Shown here one piece after another: positions 26,395 through 36,122 of a DNA stretch of 64,000 bases (position 1 is its first letter; each line of letters starts with the position of its first letter). Made by a program: the position numbers and the translations under genes. This DNA comes from Nostoc sp. PCC 7107 (GTDB lineage: Bacteria; Cyanobacteriota; Cyanobacteriia; Cyanobacteriales; Nostocaceae), in assembly GCF_000316625.1 (NCBI RefSeq), contig NC_019676.1:3304501-3368500 (forward strand), read 5' to 3'. The notes below the pieces were generated by a model. That model saw only the letters and a program-made list of their open reading frames with translations, was not told where the DNA came from and did no database searches.

Positions 26395-26880
26395 TTACTG
26401 AAGACTGGCAACCAAGTAGTCAAAGTAACCACTAACTTCTTGAGAATCTTCTGCTGACATCATCGACATAGTGGCATTCTTCATCCCACGAATACCTTCC
26501 ACCACTGCTTCTAGTGGAGTACCCAGAGACCGATACATTTCACGAGCGCCTATCACCCCAATCTCTTGGATAGGTGTGCTATCACCAGCGACGATACTGT
26601 AAGTGATCAAACGCAGGTAATAATCCATATCACGCAAGCAAGTAGCAGTCATTTCCTGACCGTAAGCATTACCACCAGGTGAAACAATATCTGGACGCTT
26701 TTGAAACAGCTGATTTCCCGCTTGCTTAACTATGCGATCGCGATTTTCCGTTAAACTTTGAACCAGCCGCAGACGGCGCTCACCACTCTTGACAAAGCTT
26801 TTAATCGGCTCTAGTTCTCCTGGGTTAAGATAGCGAGCGTCTGCATCTGCGTTAAGAATTGACTTGACGATTAGGCTCAT
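26395..26880 (-). CDS. allophycocyanin alpha subunit (ApcA-like, stand-alone copy)
   Basis: It is 161 residues, the normal allophycocyanin alpha length. Hallmarks are '[40 protein letters not shown]', '[36 protein letters not shown]' with the phycocyanobilin-binding Cys in 'ATCLRD', and '[11 protein letters not shown]'. It is closer to ApcA than to the terminal emitter ApcD. Differences from classical ApcA lie in the C-terminal third ('[25 protein letters not shown]'). The frame can open six codons earlier, but the Met at 26880 matches the family. No apcB, apcC or apcE lies beside it, so this is a secondary copy, perhaps of a specialised or alternative core. Confidence 0.9.
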   Translation of the reverse strand: MSLIVKSILNADADARYLNPGELEPIKSFVKSGERRLRLVQSLTENRDRIVKQAGNQLFQKRPDIVSPGGNAYGQEMTATCLRDMDYYLRLITYSIVAGDSTPIQEIGVIGAREMYRSLGTPLEAVVEGIRGMKNATMSMMSAEDSQEVSGYFDYLVASLQ

Positions 26881-27576
26881 GATTAACAACTCCTTCAAAA
26901 ATCAAATTATGTTCGTGACAATTACTAGTCAGCCTAGAAACAGCTACTAGTTAAAAGTTTTATTTCTCTTGCATCAAAACTTATAAGTTGGGAATTGCCA
27001 GCAAAAAAGTAATTATTTGGTACTGATGACAGTACGTCCAAGTAGTTACCAAATATTCAGATTAACTGATATATCACCAAGGACTTTTCAAACAACCTTT
27101 TAACAAAGCTTGTGTTCGCTGCTTTTAAATTTACTCAATATTGATCGGTATTACCTGGATACATGTTGGTTTTTCAAATTTCATGTTGTCAGTTTTTAAT
27201 CTCAAAAACTGATGCCTGAGAATCAGCTGTAATTATTTTAAATTTATGAAAGAATCCAACTTTTTATGACTGCTCTGTCCTCAAAACTTGGTTGTAATCC
27301 TCGTAATGTGATTTTTACTTATTATCACTAATATATGTAGGTTATTTTTAACCTATACCTGTTTAGTATAGCAGTTATATTTTACTTTTTTCCCGATTAT
27401 ATTTTTTGGCATTAATAAAGGAAAAATATAGGAAATAAAATATTTTTTTGTATAAAAAACATCCAGTAATCATGCCGCTTTCAATTTAATTTCTGAGATA
27501 AATCTGTAGCAAGAAATACTATTTTTGAGAAAGTAGGCTATAGTGATGAATAGATTACACAAACTAGGCAAAAACC
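26881..27576. other. long divergent region upstream of the allophycocyanin and fasciclin genes
   Basis: These 696 AT-rich bases hold no gene that can be supported. GTACTG-ATGA-CAGTAC (27020-27035) forms a 6-bp hairpin about 140 bases upstream of the allophycocyanin gene and could lie in its leader. Long untranslated leaders are usual for phycobilisome genes. Confidence 0.4.
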
Positions 27577-27978
27577 TTGGCTGACATAATTGATACTGCC
27601 GTTCAGGCTGGTTCTTTCAATACCCTAGTTGCTGCAATCAAAGCTGCTAATTTGGTAGATACTCTCAAAGGTGCTGGGCCATTTACTGTTTTTGCACCTA
27701 CTGATGAAGCATTTGCTAAACTGCCAGCAGGTACAGTAGATAAACTACTTAAAGACATTCCAAAACTGACGAAAATTCTGACTTACCATGTCGTTTCCGG
27801 CAAGGTGCTTTCGGGTGAAGTGGTTAAGCTAAAGTCAGCTACTACCATTGAAGGCTCTGATGTGAAAATTGATGCTTCTCATGGTGTCAAAGTAAATGAC
27901 GCAACTGTTGCCACAGCAGATGTTGCTGCTGATAATGGTGTCATTCACATTATTGATACTGTATTGATTCCTGCCTAA
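27577..27978 (+). CDS. fasciclin-domain (FAS1) protein
   Basis: A single FAS1 domain fills the 133 residues: '[45 protein letters not shown]' (H1 box), '[10 protein letters not shown]' and '[14 protein letters not shown]' (H2 box). The start is TTG at 27577, since no ATG or GTG is in frame upstream and 'MADIIDTAV' is the expected family beginning. There is no signal peptide, so unlike many FAS1 proteins it is predicted to be cytoplasmic unless exported otherwise. FAS1 domains mediate adhesion; the role here is unknown. A strong terminator follows at 28005. Confidence 0.88.
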   Translation: MADIIDTAVQAGSFNTLVAAIKAANLVDTLKGAGPFTVFAPTDEAFAKLPAGTVDKLLKDIPKLTKILTYHVVSGKVLSGEVVKLKSATTIEGSDVKIDASHGVKVNDATVATADVAADNGVIHIIDTVLIPA

Positions 27979-28004
27979 GTAAATGCTTAGATAGTAATGA
28001 TGAA

Positions 28005-28048
28005 TATGTGGGGCAATGACTATTTATTTATAGTTATTGCCCCACATA
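28005..28048. terminator. hairpin terminator after the fasciclin gene
   Basis: TATGTGGGGCAAT pairs with ATTGCCCCACATA, and ACTAT with ATAGT inside, around a TTATTT loop; AATTTT follows. It can serve both the fasciclin gene and the convergent glycosyltransferase. Confidence 0.85.
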
Positions 28049-28180
28049 ATTTTAGATGTATTTTAGGCAAAAATTTTCTACATCATTACATTTTTAGTGC
28101 GGTAAGGAATTGAATATTAGGAACTATGAAGCGGTAGAGAATTAAAATTTCTTCATCCCCAAAAGTAATTTCTGCTCTCC

Positions 28181-29800
28181 TTATAAACGCGGAGTTTCTT
28201 TTGTCACTAATTTCCAACCTTCAGCTTGATCAATGACCTTCATAGATTCTAGTTGGAGGTTGCGAAGAGCATCTGCATTAAGTAAAAAGTATGGTTTGCT
28301 GTCATAGTGCCAATAATATTGCAGTTCGCCCACCTTGGCGGGAATAATAGTGCGATCGCTATAAAAATCTAAGGAAGAACGATGCTGGGGAAAAGAGGTA
28401 TAAATCTTTTTGACGGCGGGATTAACACGGGATATCATCGTCGCTACTGGTTTGACTGGATAAGCTTCTGATAATTCCCAAGCCCAATAATTAGATTTCA
28501 CTAATAAAAATAGCGAAATATAACTTCCCCAAAATAAAATCTTCAAAAATTGCTTGTCACCACGTTCTGCTAAAATTGCTGCCAAAATCATGGTTATCCC
28601 AACTGCGGCAAAAATCAGTTGTAAATCAGTTTTTGGCGGTATCCCCCAACTAAAATACATACTACTAGCCGAAGCTATCACAGCAAGAACAGATAAACCT
28701 GCTACCCAACTCCGGGGATAAGCTGATAGTAAAGGTAAGTTTTCTGTCTCGGCTAATAACGCCCCAAAAGCTAAAGCTAAACCTGGGTAAATGGGGAACA
28801 TGTACCAAGGTAGCTTAGCATCTATCAGGGAAATACTTAATAAGTAAACTCCACACCATACCTGAATTAATTTAGCCCAACTCAGGTTCCGATTTTCCCA
28901 GATGTAACTCACAGTTTGTGGTAAAAATAGTAGCCAAGGCCATGTCCACTTCAAAAGCTCAATCATGTAATACCAAGGTGCTTGAGAACTTTTGATGACA
29001 AATGTCTCAACTTGGTTGCGAGATTGATTTTGCAAGCCAACTTCGATAAAAGCATAACCATAGTGCCAGATTTGGGCAACATACCAACCCACAGCCGGCA
29101 AAATCCCAATGAAGATACCTGTCCAGAAATAATAACTCGTAAGCAATCTAGGGGTATCCCAAAACAAAAATATCACAGCGATCGCACCAAGAAAAATGCC
29201 TAAAATCCCTTGAGTTAGGCAAATCAAGCCAAAACTTACACCTACTCCTAAGCAATAACGCAAATCGCGCCGCGATCGCAATACACACAGCATCATCACT
29301 AGCAAAAAACAGACTACCACTCCATCTATCATCGCTAATCTGCCATAACGCACCACAGGCAGCATTGTCAAATAAATTAAAGCACTATAAACAGCCGCCC
29401 AACGTTGGCGAAATATTTCTCGACCAATACAGTAAAGCAAAGGTACAGACAGCGCTGTTAACATTGCGCCAGGTAAACGTGTTGTCCACTCATTTACACC
29501 AACAACAGAGTACACCCCAGCAATTAACCAATGGGTCAGCGGGGGCTTATTATAGTAAGGCTCACCACCTAAAGTTGGATAAAGCCAACGCATGGAACCT
29601 GCGGGCGCACTCCAAATTTCGCGGGAAACTTGGGCTACAGTTCCTTCATCCCAATCTCGCAGCGGTAAGCCTCCCAAATTGATGCTAAATAGTAGCACCG
29701 CTGCCACCAGCAATACCAATATCCAGACTCGATCAATCCATTTTTCCAGCGCCCGATGTTGCTTTTCTCGATGACCCCAAATAAAGCTTCCTTGTTGCAT
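28181..29800 (-). CDS. GT39/ArnT-like membrane glycosyltransferase
   Basis: This 539-residue polytopic protein has the family's first-loop acidic motif in 'LPLRDWDEGTVAQVSREIW', the re-entrant 'YPTLGGEPYYNKPPLTHWL' and 'TRLPGAMLTALSVPLLY', then about ten further membrane segments. The C-terminal domain ('KIYTSFPQHRSSLDFYSDRTII') would be periplasmic. Such proteins use polyprenyl-phosphate sugars and transfer them to lipids or proteins at the outer face of the membrane. Donor and acceptor are unknown. It stands alone, convergent with the fasciclin gene. Confidence 0.88.
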   Translation of the reverse strand: MQQGSFIWGHREKQHRALEKWIDRVWILVLLVAAVLLFSINLGGLPLRDWDEGTVAQVSREIWSAPAGSMRWLYPTLGGEPYYNKPPLTHWLIAGVYSVVGVNEWTTRLPGAMLTALSVPLLYCIGREIFRQRWAAVYSALIYLTMLPVVRYGRLAMIDGVVVCFLLVMMLCVLRSRRDLRYCLGVGVSFGLICLTQGILGIFLGAIAVIFLFWDTPRLLTSYYFWTGIFIGILPAVGWYVAQIWHYGYAFIEVGLQNQSRNQVETFVIKSSQAPWYYMIELLKWTWPWLLFLPQTVSYIWENRNLSWAKLIQVWCGVYLLSISLIDAKLPWYMFPIYPGLALAFGALLAETENLPLLSAYPRSWVAGLSVLAVIASASSMYFSWGIPPKTDLQLIFAAVGITMILAAILAERGDKQFLKILFWGSYISLFLLVKSNYWAWELSEAYPVKPVATMISRVNPAVKKIYTSFPQHRSSLDFYSDRTIIPAKVGELQYYWHYDSKPYFLLNADALRNLQLESMKVIDQAEGWKLVTKETPRL

Positions 29801-30051
29801 ATTCTACGATCATCATTTTACTTGCTAGTTTGACTGCATAGAGAGCAAAGTGCATCTCTAAATGTTGCACCCCATAACAACATTTGTCTTTACAATTACT
29901 AGATTCCCAGGTTAACTCAATTTTCTCTGATTAGCGATAATTTTTTTGAGCAACCCTACTATTTTTTTCACTTTATTTAACACTCATTGGTTGATAAAAA
30001 TGATACAACTGTTACCAAACAGGTGTGTGAATTACTCGTTAGGAAACATCA

Positions 30052-31653
30052 ATGAGTCTACCTTTTATACTAGATATAACAATTGGATTAGTATTTATTT
30101 ACTTAATATTAAGTTTATTAGCTTCAGAAATACAGGAATTAATTACAACAATCTTGCAATGGCGGGCTGTTCACTTAAAAAAATCCATCGAAATTCTCAT
30201 AGCAGGTGATGTCAGTAAATCAGATGATGATAATGTACTTCAATTAGTCAACGACTTATATAATCATCCCTTGTTGCAAAGCGTCAACCAAGAAGCCAAA
30301 GGATTTTTAACTGTATTACCTCGGAAGTTTATTTGGTTATTATCTTCTCTGCTAAATAAAATTACTCCTCCCGGAGAAAAAAGAACAAAAAGTATTTTTG
30401 GCTATATTAAAAATGGTAAAGAAGATGTGAAAAAGCAAAAGCACAGTGCGCCTTCTTATATACCCGCAGATACTTTTGCCATAACCCTGATGGACACATT
30501 AGGATTACCAAAATTAGTCCAAAAATTAACAGAATCAAGATTGATAAATTTCACACATCAGCAATTAGATGAAATCCAAATTATCTTATCCAAATTAGAA
30601 GCAAGAATAGATAAAAATGATGATTATGTCCGATATTTTTTAGAAAACACTCATGAAGAGTTTAACAAAATAATGGACGAGAATTTTAAACTGATTATTG
30701 CCGATTTTCAGAAAGATAAAATAGATTTATCTACTAGTCTTAATTGTATGGCGAAGAGTTTTGATAAATATATTGGCTGTTTTGCAGCTGATATGCCTGA
30801 GTATGAATTAATTAGTAATACTCTCCAGCGATTAAAAGTTTTAAGAGCCGATATTTTTGATGATATTGAACAAACAATCTGTTTAAAAGGCTTGCGTCCG
30901 AATATTAACGAAGTTGTGCAGTTAATTAGTGTTGGTAGTGAAATTCAGCAAGAGTTTATCAATGAGTTTCAAGACAAAGACAGCGAAGCATACCAGACAT
31001 TTCAATACATCAGCCAAAGATTAGAACAGTTCAGTCAAAAACTACCGCCGTCTGTTGTAGGGAACATGGTGACATTAGCAAGACGCGCTCAACTCAAAGC
31101 CAAGTCAACTGAGGACGGCGTGAACATATTACGCCGAGAAATTGAGCAAACCTTCAATAACTCAATGGAACGAGCCTCTGGTGTTTACAGGCGTAACGCC
31201 AAAGGTGTCGCGTTGTTAATTGGTTTTGCGATCGCTATTATTGCCAATGCAGATACATTTCATATAGTCAGTAGATTATCTAAAGACACAGCTATCCGCA
31301 CAGCTATTGTGAATAATGCAGGACAAATCGTTGAAACTAATACAGTGCAAGATTTACAACGACTGAAAAAAGCAACCGACGAAGTTTTGACAGATATCTC
31401 TCTCCCTATTGGCTGGAACCCAGTTAACCTAGATCAACAACTGCCAAAAGCAAATAGTGGTGACAATACCATATCTTCTATCAAAAACTATTTAACAATG
31501 CTGGCTGGTTGGTTCATCAGTGGAATTGCGATTTCGATGGGTGCGCCTTTTTGGTTTGACTTACTGAGTAAGATTGTCAATGTACGTAATTCCGGTAAAA
31601 AACCTCCAGTTCCCACCCCTGAACAGACTAGTGAAGGAAACAACACCTATTAG
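30052..31653 (+). CDS. membrane-anchored protein of unknown function, 533 residues
   Basis: The N-terminus has one membrane segment ('FILDITIGLVFIYLILSLLASEIQELI'), followed by a conserved-looking 'QWRAVHLKKSIEILIAGD'. The middle (about 80-370) is helical and polar, partly coiled coil. Near the C-terminus are two hydrophobic segments, 'GVALLIGFAIAIIANADTF' (about 383-401) and 'MLAGWFISGIAISMGAPFWFDLLSKIVNVR' (about 483-512), followed by a Pro-rich tail. The architecture suggests a helical cytoplasmic or periplasmic body held by membrane segments at both ends. I do not recognise a characterised family. It has no close neighbour on its strand. Confidence 0.75.
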   Translation: MSLPFILDITIGLVFIYLILSLLASEIQELITTILQWRAVHLKKSIEILIAGDVSKSDDDNVLQLVNDLYNHPLLQSVNQEAKGFLTVLPRKFIWLLSSLLNKITPPGEKRTKSIFGYIKNGKEDVKKQKHSAPSYIPADTFAITLMDTLGLPKLVQKLTESRLINFTHQQLDEIQIILSKLEARIDKNDDYVRYFLENTHEEFNKIMDENFKLIIADFQKDKIDLSTSLNCMAKSFDKYIGCFAADMPEYELISNTLQRLKVLRADIFDDIEQTICLKGLRPNINEVVQLISVGSEIQQEFINEFQDKDSEAYQTFQYISQRLEQFSQKLPPSVVGNMVTLARRAQLKAKSTEDGVNILRREIEQTFNNSMERASGVYRRNAKGVALLIGFAIAIIANADTFHIVSRLSKDTAIRTAIVNNAGQIVETNTVQDLQRLKKATDEVLTDISLPIGWNPVNLDQQLPKANSGDNTISSIKNYLTMLAGWFISGIAISMGAPFWFDLLSKIVNVRNSGKKPPVPTPEQTSEGNNTY

Positions 31654-31980
31654 AAAACATAAATTCCACTAATTTTTAGTGAAAATTGGACAGATGTAAT
31701 ACCAAAAATTTTGGTAATTTAAGTCTAGCCGAAGTAAATCTGGTTTTTTCGCTACATACAGTCAGACTAGGCTAGACGTTTTATCATGTTTATAGGTAAA
31801 ATACGGTAAGCCAGTCGGTTTACAGTTATTTCTAAAAGCGCTGTAAAAAAATCTGTTCTTCATCTTCAACAAGGATCATCATTTACCACCAAGAGCTTTG
31901 TCTAGTACTTGGCGGTAGTTTCTCCTACACTGCTGTAGACAGATGTGACTTGACTAGCAAACCGCGTTTTTGGAAGGAGT
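31654..31980. other. intergenic region with two inverted repeats
   Basis: TACCAAAA/TTTTGGTA (31700-31716) may end the preceding transcript. GTCTAGCC (31723-31730) and GGCTAGAC (31770-31777) form a second inverted repeat followed by TTTT. No gene is seen. Confidence 0.5.
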
Positions 31981-32778
31981 ATGGATTATTTATTACTACC
32001 ATTATTAAGCTTCTTGGTTGGCATCATTGTGGGTTTAACGGGAATTGGTGGAGCCTCTCTTATTACCCCAATGTTGATATTTATTTTTCAAGTTCCACCG
32101 TCAATTGCTGTTAGTTCTGACGTTGTGGCCGCCACCTTAATGAAGATAGTTGGTAGCATCAAACATTGGCAACAACAAACCTTAGATACCGAAATAGTCA
32201 AATGTCTGGCATTTGGTAGCGTTCCTGGTTCACTATTTGGTGTAGGGATACTGCACTACATCAAGCACACTGGAAAGTACAACCTAGATAGTATTTTGCT
32301 ACACTTATTGGGATTGACGATTTTATCAATTACCGTATTGGCGCTGGTACAACTTTTACTTTTAACTTTCTTTCCTAAGCTCAGTTTGCCAGAACTGCCC
32401 AAAATAGACTTAAACACCAATGTAGGGCGTTTTTTTACAATGCTATTAGGGACAATTTTAGGCTGTTTGGTTGGACTAACCAGCGTTTCTTCTGGTTCTA
32501 TGTTTGCGTTGATACTTATAGGCTTTTTCCGTCTCGATGCACGTCAGTTAGTCGGTACAGATATTACACAAGCAGCAATTTTATTGTTCTTTACCTCCCT
32601 CGGACACCTTAGCTTAGGTACAGTTAATTGGAGCTTAGTATTACCGATATGGTTAGGCTCTGTTCCTGGAGTATTATTAGGTGCAAAAATCTGCCAAATT
32701 ACTCCTCAACGCCCACTGCGGTTTATTATCTATGCAATATTGATGATGGTGAGTTGGAAGTTGGTTTATCAAGCTTAG
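31981..32778 (+). CDS. TauE/SafE-family permease
   Basis: The 265-residue protein has eight or so hydrophobic segments and the duplicated TauE/SafE motif: 'VGIIVGLTGIGGASLITPMLIFIF' at the N-terminus and 'GTILGCLVGLTSVSSGSMFALILIGFFRL' in the second half, then 'GTDITQAAILLF' and 'WLGSVPGVLLGA'. Members export sulfite, sulfoacetate or other anions; the substrate is unknown here. GGAAGGAGT lies directly before the ATG. The presence of cysK and cysE nearby (34178-36935) would fit a sulfur role, but they are separate transcripts. Confidence 0.88.
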   Translation: MDYLLLPLLSFLVGIIVGLTGIGGASLITPMLIFIFQVPPSIAVSSDVVAATLMKIVGSIKHWQQQTLDTEIVKCLAFGSVPGSLFGVGILHYIKHTGKYNLDSILLHLLGLTILSITVLALVQLLLLTFFPKLSLPELPKIDLNTNVGRFFTMLLGTILGCLVGLTSVSSGSMFALILIGFFRLDARQLVGTDITQAAILLFFTSLGHLSLGTVNWSLVLPIWLGSVPGVLLGAKICQITPQRPLRFIIYAILMMVSWKLVYQA

Positions 32779-32802
32779 TGATGGAAAAAGAGACAACGAC
32801 TA

Positions 32803-33465
32803 TTAACGATTAACCCAAGGGAATAGGCTAAATGTACCTCTTTCGTACATAATGAATAAACCTAAGCCAATTAAAATAAAAGGTACAAGAATTTTACCGT
32901 AGCGACTTAAAAAATCAGCAATAGTACTATGTTGGCTTAACCAGTAAGCAACAATACACCAAATTCCTACCATTAAAAAGAATACAGTTAAAATCACTCC
33001 TAAGCTGGCAACATTTTGACCAGCAAATAAGGGAATATAAATACTAATATTATCTCCACCATTGGCAATTGTTACTGCGGCAACTTTATACGTTTGGGGA
33101 TGCAGAATACTCAAAATTAAAGATAATACAGAATTAACTGGTGAATGCTGTTTAAATTCAGTGTTTACTGCCTGAATTTCGATAGCTTCTTGTTCTCTGT
33201 TGAACAATTGCATTAAACCGATCGCTATTGGTAAGATTCCCAATAATCCTATCCATTCTCGTTGTACAACCAAACCACCAAAAAATCCTGGTAAGCTGGC
33301 AATGATAATAGCTAAAAACCCCAGATACTGACCAAATATGATATGCCGCCGTCGAAAATTAACATCTACCTGAGAGAAGAGAAGTAGCAAAATCATGATG
33401 TCATCGATATTGGTAGCTGTGAAGGCGACTATTCCTTCAATAAAAGATGTACCTAGATTACTCAT
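32803..33465 (-). CDS. CadD-family cadmium resistance transporter (copy 1)
   Basis: The 220-residue membrane protein has the family start 'FIEGIVAFTATNIDDIMILLLLFSQ', 'HIIFGQYLGFLAIIIASLPG' and the second-half 'HPQTYKVAAVTIANGGDNISIYIPLFA', with Asp and Asn residues inside membrane segments likely to contact cations. It is head to head with a paralogue at 33489-34160, with 23 bases between the two start codons. Family members give resistance to Cd2+ and related ions; the ion here is not known. Confidence 0.9.
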   Translation of the reverse strand: MSNLGTSFIEGIVAFTATNIDDIMILLLLFSQVDVNFRRRHIIFGQYLGFLAIIIASLPGFFGGLVVQREWIGLLGILPIAIGLMQLFNREQEAIEIQAVNTEFKQHSPVNSVLSLILSILHPQTYKVAAVTIANGGDNISIYIPLFAGQNVASLGVILTVFFLMVGIWCIVAYWLSQHSTIADFLSRYGKILVPFILIGLGLFIMYERGTFSLFPWVNR

Positions 33466-33488
33466 GCTGAATTTTTCGTCAAAAGTAA

Positions 33489-34160
33489 ATGAATGAGTTA
33501 ATTACTGCAATTAGCACAGGTGTAGTTGCATTTATTGCCACTAATATTGATGATATTGGGATTTTGCTGTTATTGTTTTCGCAAACTAATGCTAATTTTC
33601 GACCGCAACATATTTTTGTTGGGCAGTATTTAGGTTTTATTGTACTAGTAATCTTGAGTTTATCTGGTTTATTGGGCGGTGTTGTTTTAGGGGCAAACTG
33701 GATAGGATTGTTGGGGTTAATTCCCATTGCTATCAGTATTAGCAGTTTGATTAATCCTGAAGATGAACTTCTAGAGGAAAATCTTCTATCTTCAGATGAG
33801 TACATTCCTAGTTTTATTGCACCCCAGACTTACAGTGTGGCAGCGGTAACTATTGCTAACGGTAGCGATAATATCAGTGTATATATACCTTTGTTTGCTA
33901 GTAGTAAGTTAGCTAGTTTCTGGGTAATTATTGGAGTATTTTTTTGCTTGTTGGGTGTTTTATGCTACATTGCCTATAAATTAACCCATCAAAAAGCGAT
34001 CGCAGATGTTTTAACTCGCTACATTAATCATCTTGTGCCTTTTATTTTGATGGGTTTAGGAGCTTTTATTGTTTTAAGAACTGGTGCTTTAAGTTTAATA
34101 AAATTAGCTGCAAGTTGTTGTTGTTTAGTAGTTTTGATGAAAAAGAACACAGCAAAATGA
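33489..34160 (+). CDS. CadD-family cadmium resistance transporter (copy 2)
   Basis: This is the paralogue of copy 1, with 'VVAFIATNIDDIGILLLLFSQ', 'HIFVGQYLGFIVLVILSLSGLLGG' and 'PQTYSVAAVTIANGSDNISVYIPLFAS'. The 223 residues end in an unusual 'SCCCLVVLMKKNTAK' tail with three adjacent Cys, absent from copy 1, which might bind a soft metal (inference). The ATG at 33489 is 23 bases from the start codon of copy 1, so any promoters overlap the opposite gene's beginning. Two diverged copies suggest a heteromeric transporter or different ion preferences. Confidence 0.9.
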   Translation: MNELITAISTGVVAFIATNIDDIGILLLLFSQTNANFRPQHIFVGQYLGFIVLVILSLSGLLGGVVLGANWIGLLGLIPIAISISSLINPEDELLEENLLSSDEYIPSFIAPQTYSVAAVTIANGSDNISVYIPLFASSKLASFWVIIGVFFCLLGVLCYIAYKLTHQKAIADVLTRYINHLVPFILMGLGAFIVLRTGALSLIKLAASCCCLVVLMKKNTAK

Positions 34161-34177
34161 TATCAAACTTTATTCAC

Positions 34178-35125
34178 CTATTCACTCTCATATAATTGTT
34201 TAAATAGCGGAGTGCTGAGGTAACGTTCACCGAAGCTAGGTTGTACCATCACAATCAAGCGCCCAGCGTTTTCTGGTCGTTTAGCAACTTCAATTGCCGC
34301 ATATAAAGCAGCGCCAGCAGAAATTCCTGAGAGTAATCCTTCTTCTTTGGCTAAACGTCGGCTGTAAGCGATCGCCTGTTCATCGCTGACTTGAATTACT
34401 TCATCTACCAGTTCTAGGCGGAAAATGGCGGGGATAAATCCTGGTCCGATACCTTGGATTTTGTGTGGCCCTGGTTTTCCGCCGATGAGTACAGGACTGT
34501 TGCTTGGTTCAACGGCGATCGCTTGAAAACTTGGTTTACGTTGTTTAATTACTTCTGCAACTCCGGTGATTGTCCCACCAGTACCTACTCCCGCCACTAA
34601 AATATCTACTTTTCCGTCGGTATCAGCCCAAATTTCTGCGGCTGTGGTTTCGGCGTGAATTTTCGGGTTAGCTGGGTTGCCAAATTGCTGCAACATATAA
34701 GCATCGGGGGTTTTGGCGACAATTTCTTCAGCCAGGGCGATCGCCCCCCGCATTCCTTCTACACCAGGCGTTAACTCTAGTTGTGCGCCATAGGCTTTTA
34801 ACATTGCCCGTCTTTCTTGGCTCATAGTGTCGGGCATCGTTAGAATAAGATGGTAGCCCTTAGCAGCCGCCACCATTGCCAACGCAATTCCTGTGTTACC
34901 AGAGGTAGGCTCAACTAAAGTAGTTTTTCCAGGGTAAATTAAGCCTGCTTCTTCCGCTGCTGTCACCATGCTGATGCCAATTCGGTCTTTCACAGAAGCC
35001 GACGGATTCATACTTTCTAGCTTCACGACAATCTCTGCAACTGCACCTGAAGCTTGGGGAATCTTATTTAATCGGACTAAAGGTGTTCGTCCAATTAACT
35101 CCGTAATATCTTGCGCTATTCGCAT
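34178..35125 (-). CDS. cysK: cysteine synthase A (O-acetylserine sulfhydrylase)
   Basis: This PLP enzyme of the CysK type has '[12 protein letters not shown]', the PLP-lysine segment '[15 protein letters not shown]', '[12 protein letters not shown]', '[16 protein letters not shown]' and '[11 protein letters not shown]'. It makes cysteine from O-acetylserine and sulfide. The frame opens at 35155, but the Met at 35125 ('[12 protein letters not shown]') is preceded by AAAGGAG at good spacing, giving 315 residues. It stands with an Rrf2-type regulator and cysE in a small cysteine block, although each may have its own promoter. Confidence 0.95.
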   Translation of the reverse strand: MRIAQDITELIGRTPLVRLNKIPQASGAVAEIVVKLESMNPSASVKDRIGISMVTAAEEAGLIYPGKTTLVEPTSGNTGIALAMVAAAKGYHLILTMPDTMSQERRAMLKAYGAQLELTPGVEGMRGAIALAEEIVAKTPDAYMLQQFGNPANPKIHAETTAAEIWADTDGKVDILVAGVGTGGTITGVAEVIKQRKPSFQAIAVEPSNSPVLIGGKPGPHKIQGIGPGFIPAIFRLELVDEVIQVSDEQAIAYSRRLAKEEGLLSGISAGAALYAAIEVAKRPENAGRLIVMVQPSFGERYLSTPLFKQLYESE

Positions 35126-35289
35126 AGTGACACTCCTTTTGTTAAAGACATTCAAAAATCAATGTTAGTGGTTAAAAAATTATTGACTCTGGACTATTGA
35201 CCATTGACTATTGGCTAGTACAGGTCGGCGTAAATAAACAGCCCATTTGGAGTTGCTAAAAGACTTGTAGTATCACTATTCTTTCTTTT

Positions 35290-35450
35290 TCCTTTTGCCC
35301 TTCGGATCGCCATTTGACGACAGTTGCCTCAAGTCGGGAGACCCTTTCAGCAGTTCCTCCTGGGGGAAACCCCCAAGACCGGACTGCTTCACCACGGCAC
35401 TGTCTCCTTTATGCCGGGAAACCCGTCCACCGCAATGGCTCACTTTTTAC
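35290..35450. repeat. multi-hairpin intergenic repeat
   Basis: This element contains GCAGT...ACTGC enclosing TGGGGG-AAA-CCCCCA (35361-35375) and further GC-rich inverted repeats such as GCCGGGAAACCCGT. Its high GC and folded structure differ from the surrounding AT-rich spacer. It looks like one of the dispersed structured repeats of Nostocales genomes; mobility is not shown. An 87-codon frame across it is not credible. Confidence 0.6.
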
Positions 35451-35469
35451 TTTTGCCTTTTTGTACTAG

Positions 35470-35925
35470 CTAGATGTAATACATCGGACTCTGCTGTAAA
35501 CGAGCTTCTCTTTCTTGACATAAATCTTGTAGTGTATAGCGGCCTAAAACATCCATAGAAGCCACGTTAGCTTGATCCCAAATTTCATACACTAAACGTC
35601 TTTCTAATGTTGGCGCTTCAGAGTTTTCTTTCTCTTTGCGTTCGCCTTCTACTAAAGTGACAATCTCCAACACAGTAATTTGCCAAGGCTCACGAACCAA
35701 CACAAAACCACCTTTTGAGCCACGTTGACTTTGTACCACACCTGCACGCCGCAAATTGGTGAGAATTTGCTCTAAATAGCGCTCAGGTATAGGTTGTTTA
35801 GAAGTGATTTCGCTCATAGTCAGAGGTACTTTTTTTTCATGGTGGTTAGCCAGTTCTAAAAGTGCTAAGAGCGCGTATTCAACTTTGGAAGACAGATCCA
35901 GGAGAGCGTAATTTTGGCTATTCAA
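35470..35925 (-). CDS. Rrf2-family regulator in the cysteine gene block
   Basis: The 151-residue protein carries the Rrf2 winged helix: 'LSSKVEYALLALLELANHHEKKVPLTMSEITSKQPIPERYLEQILTNLRRAGVVQSQRGSKGGFVL' in order, followed by 'REPWQITVLEIVTLVEGE'. The only Cys is near the C-terminus ('DLCQERE'), so an IscR-type cluster is unlikely. Position between cysK and cysE recalls CymR, the Rrf2 cysteine repressor of Gram-positive bacteria, which acts together with CysK. That parallel is inference. CTACGGT (35947) and ACCGTAG (36059) lie as an inverted pair in the promoter gap shared with cysE and could be its binding sites. Confidence 0.9.
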   Translation of the reverse strand: MNSQNYALLDLSSKVEYALLALLELANHHEKKVPLTMSEITSKQPIPERYLEQILTNLRRAGVVQSQRGSKGGFVLVREPWQITVLEIVTLVEGERKEKENSEAPTLERRLVYEIWDQANVASMDVLGRYTLQDLCQEREARLQQSPMYYI

Positions 35926-36122
35926 GATTTGTACTCAATCAAGATACTACGGTTAATCGACTGTTTTTTCGCATTTTGTGCGAAATTAATTTTGTCTTGG
36001 TGTTGGATGTGATAGCATCCGATTTATCAAAGACTAATAACTATAACTCTATCGCTTTACCGTAGATTATCTTACAAAATGCTGCAAATGAGTTCATCTT
36101 TCACAGGAATTATTTTGGTTTC

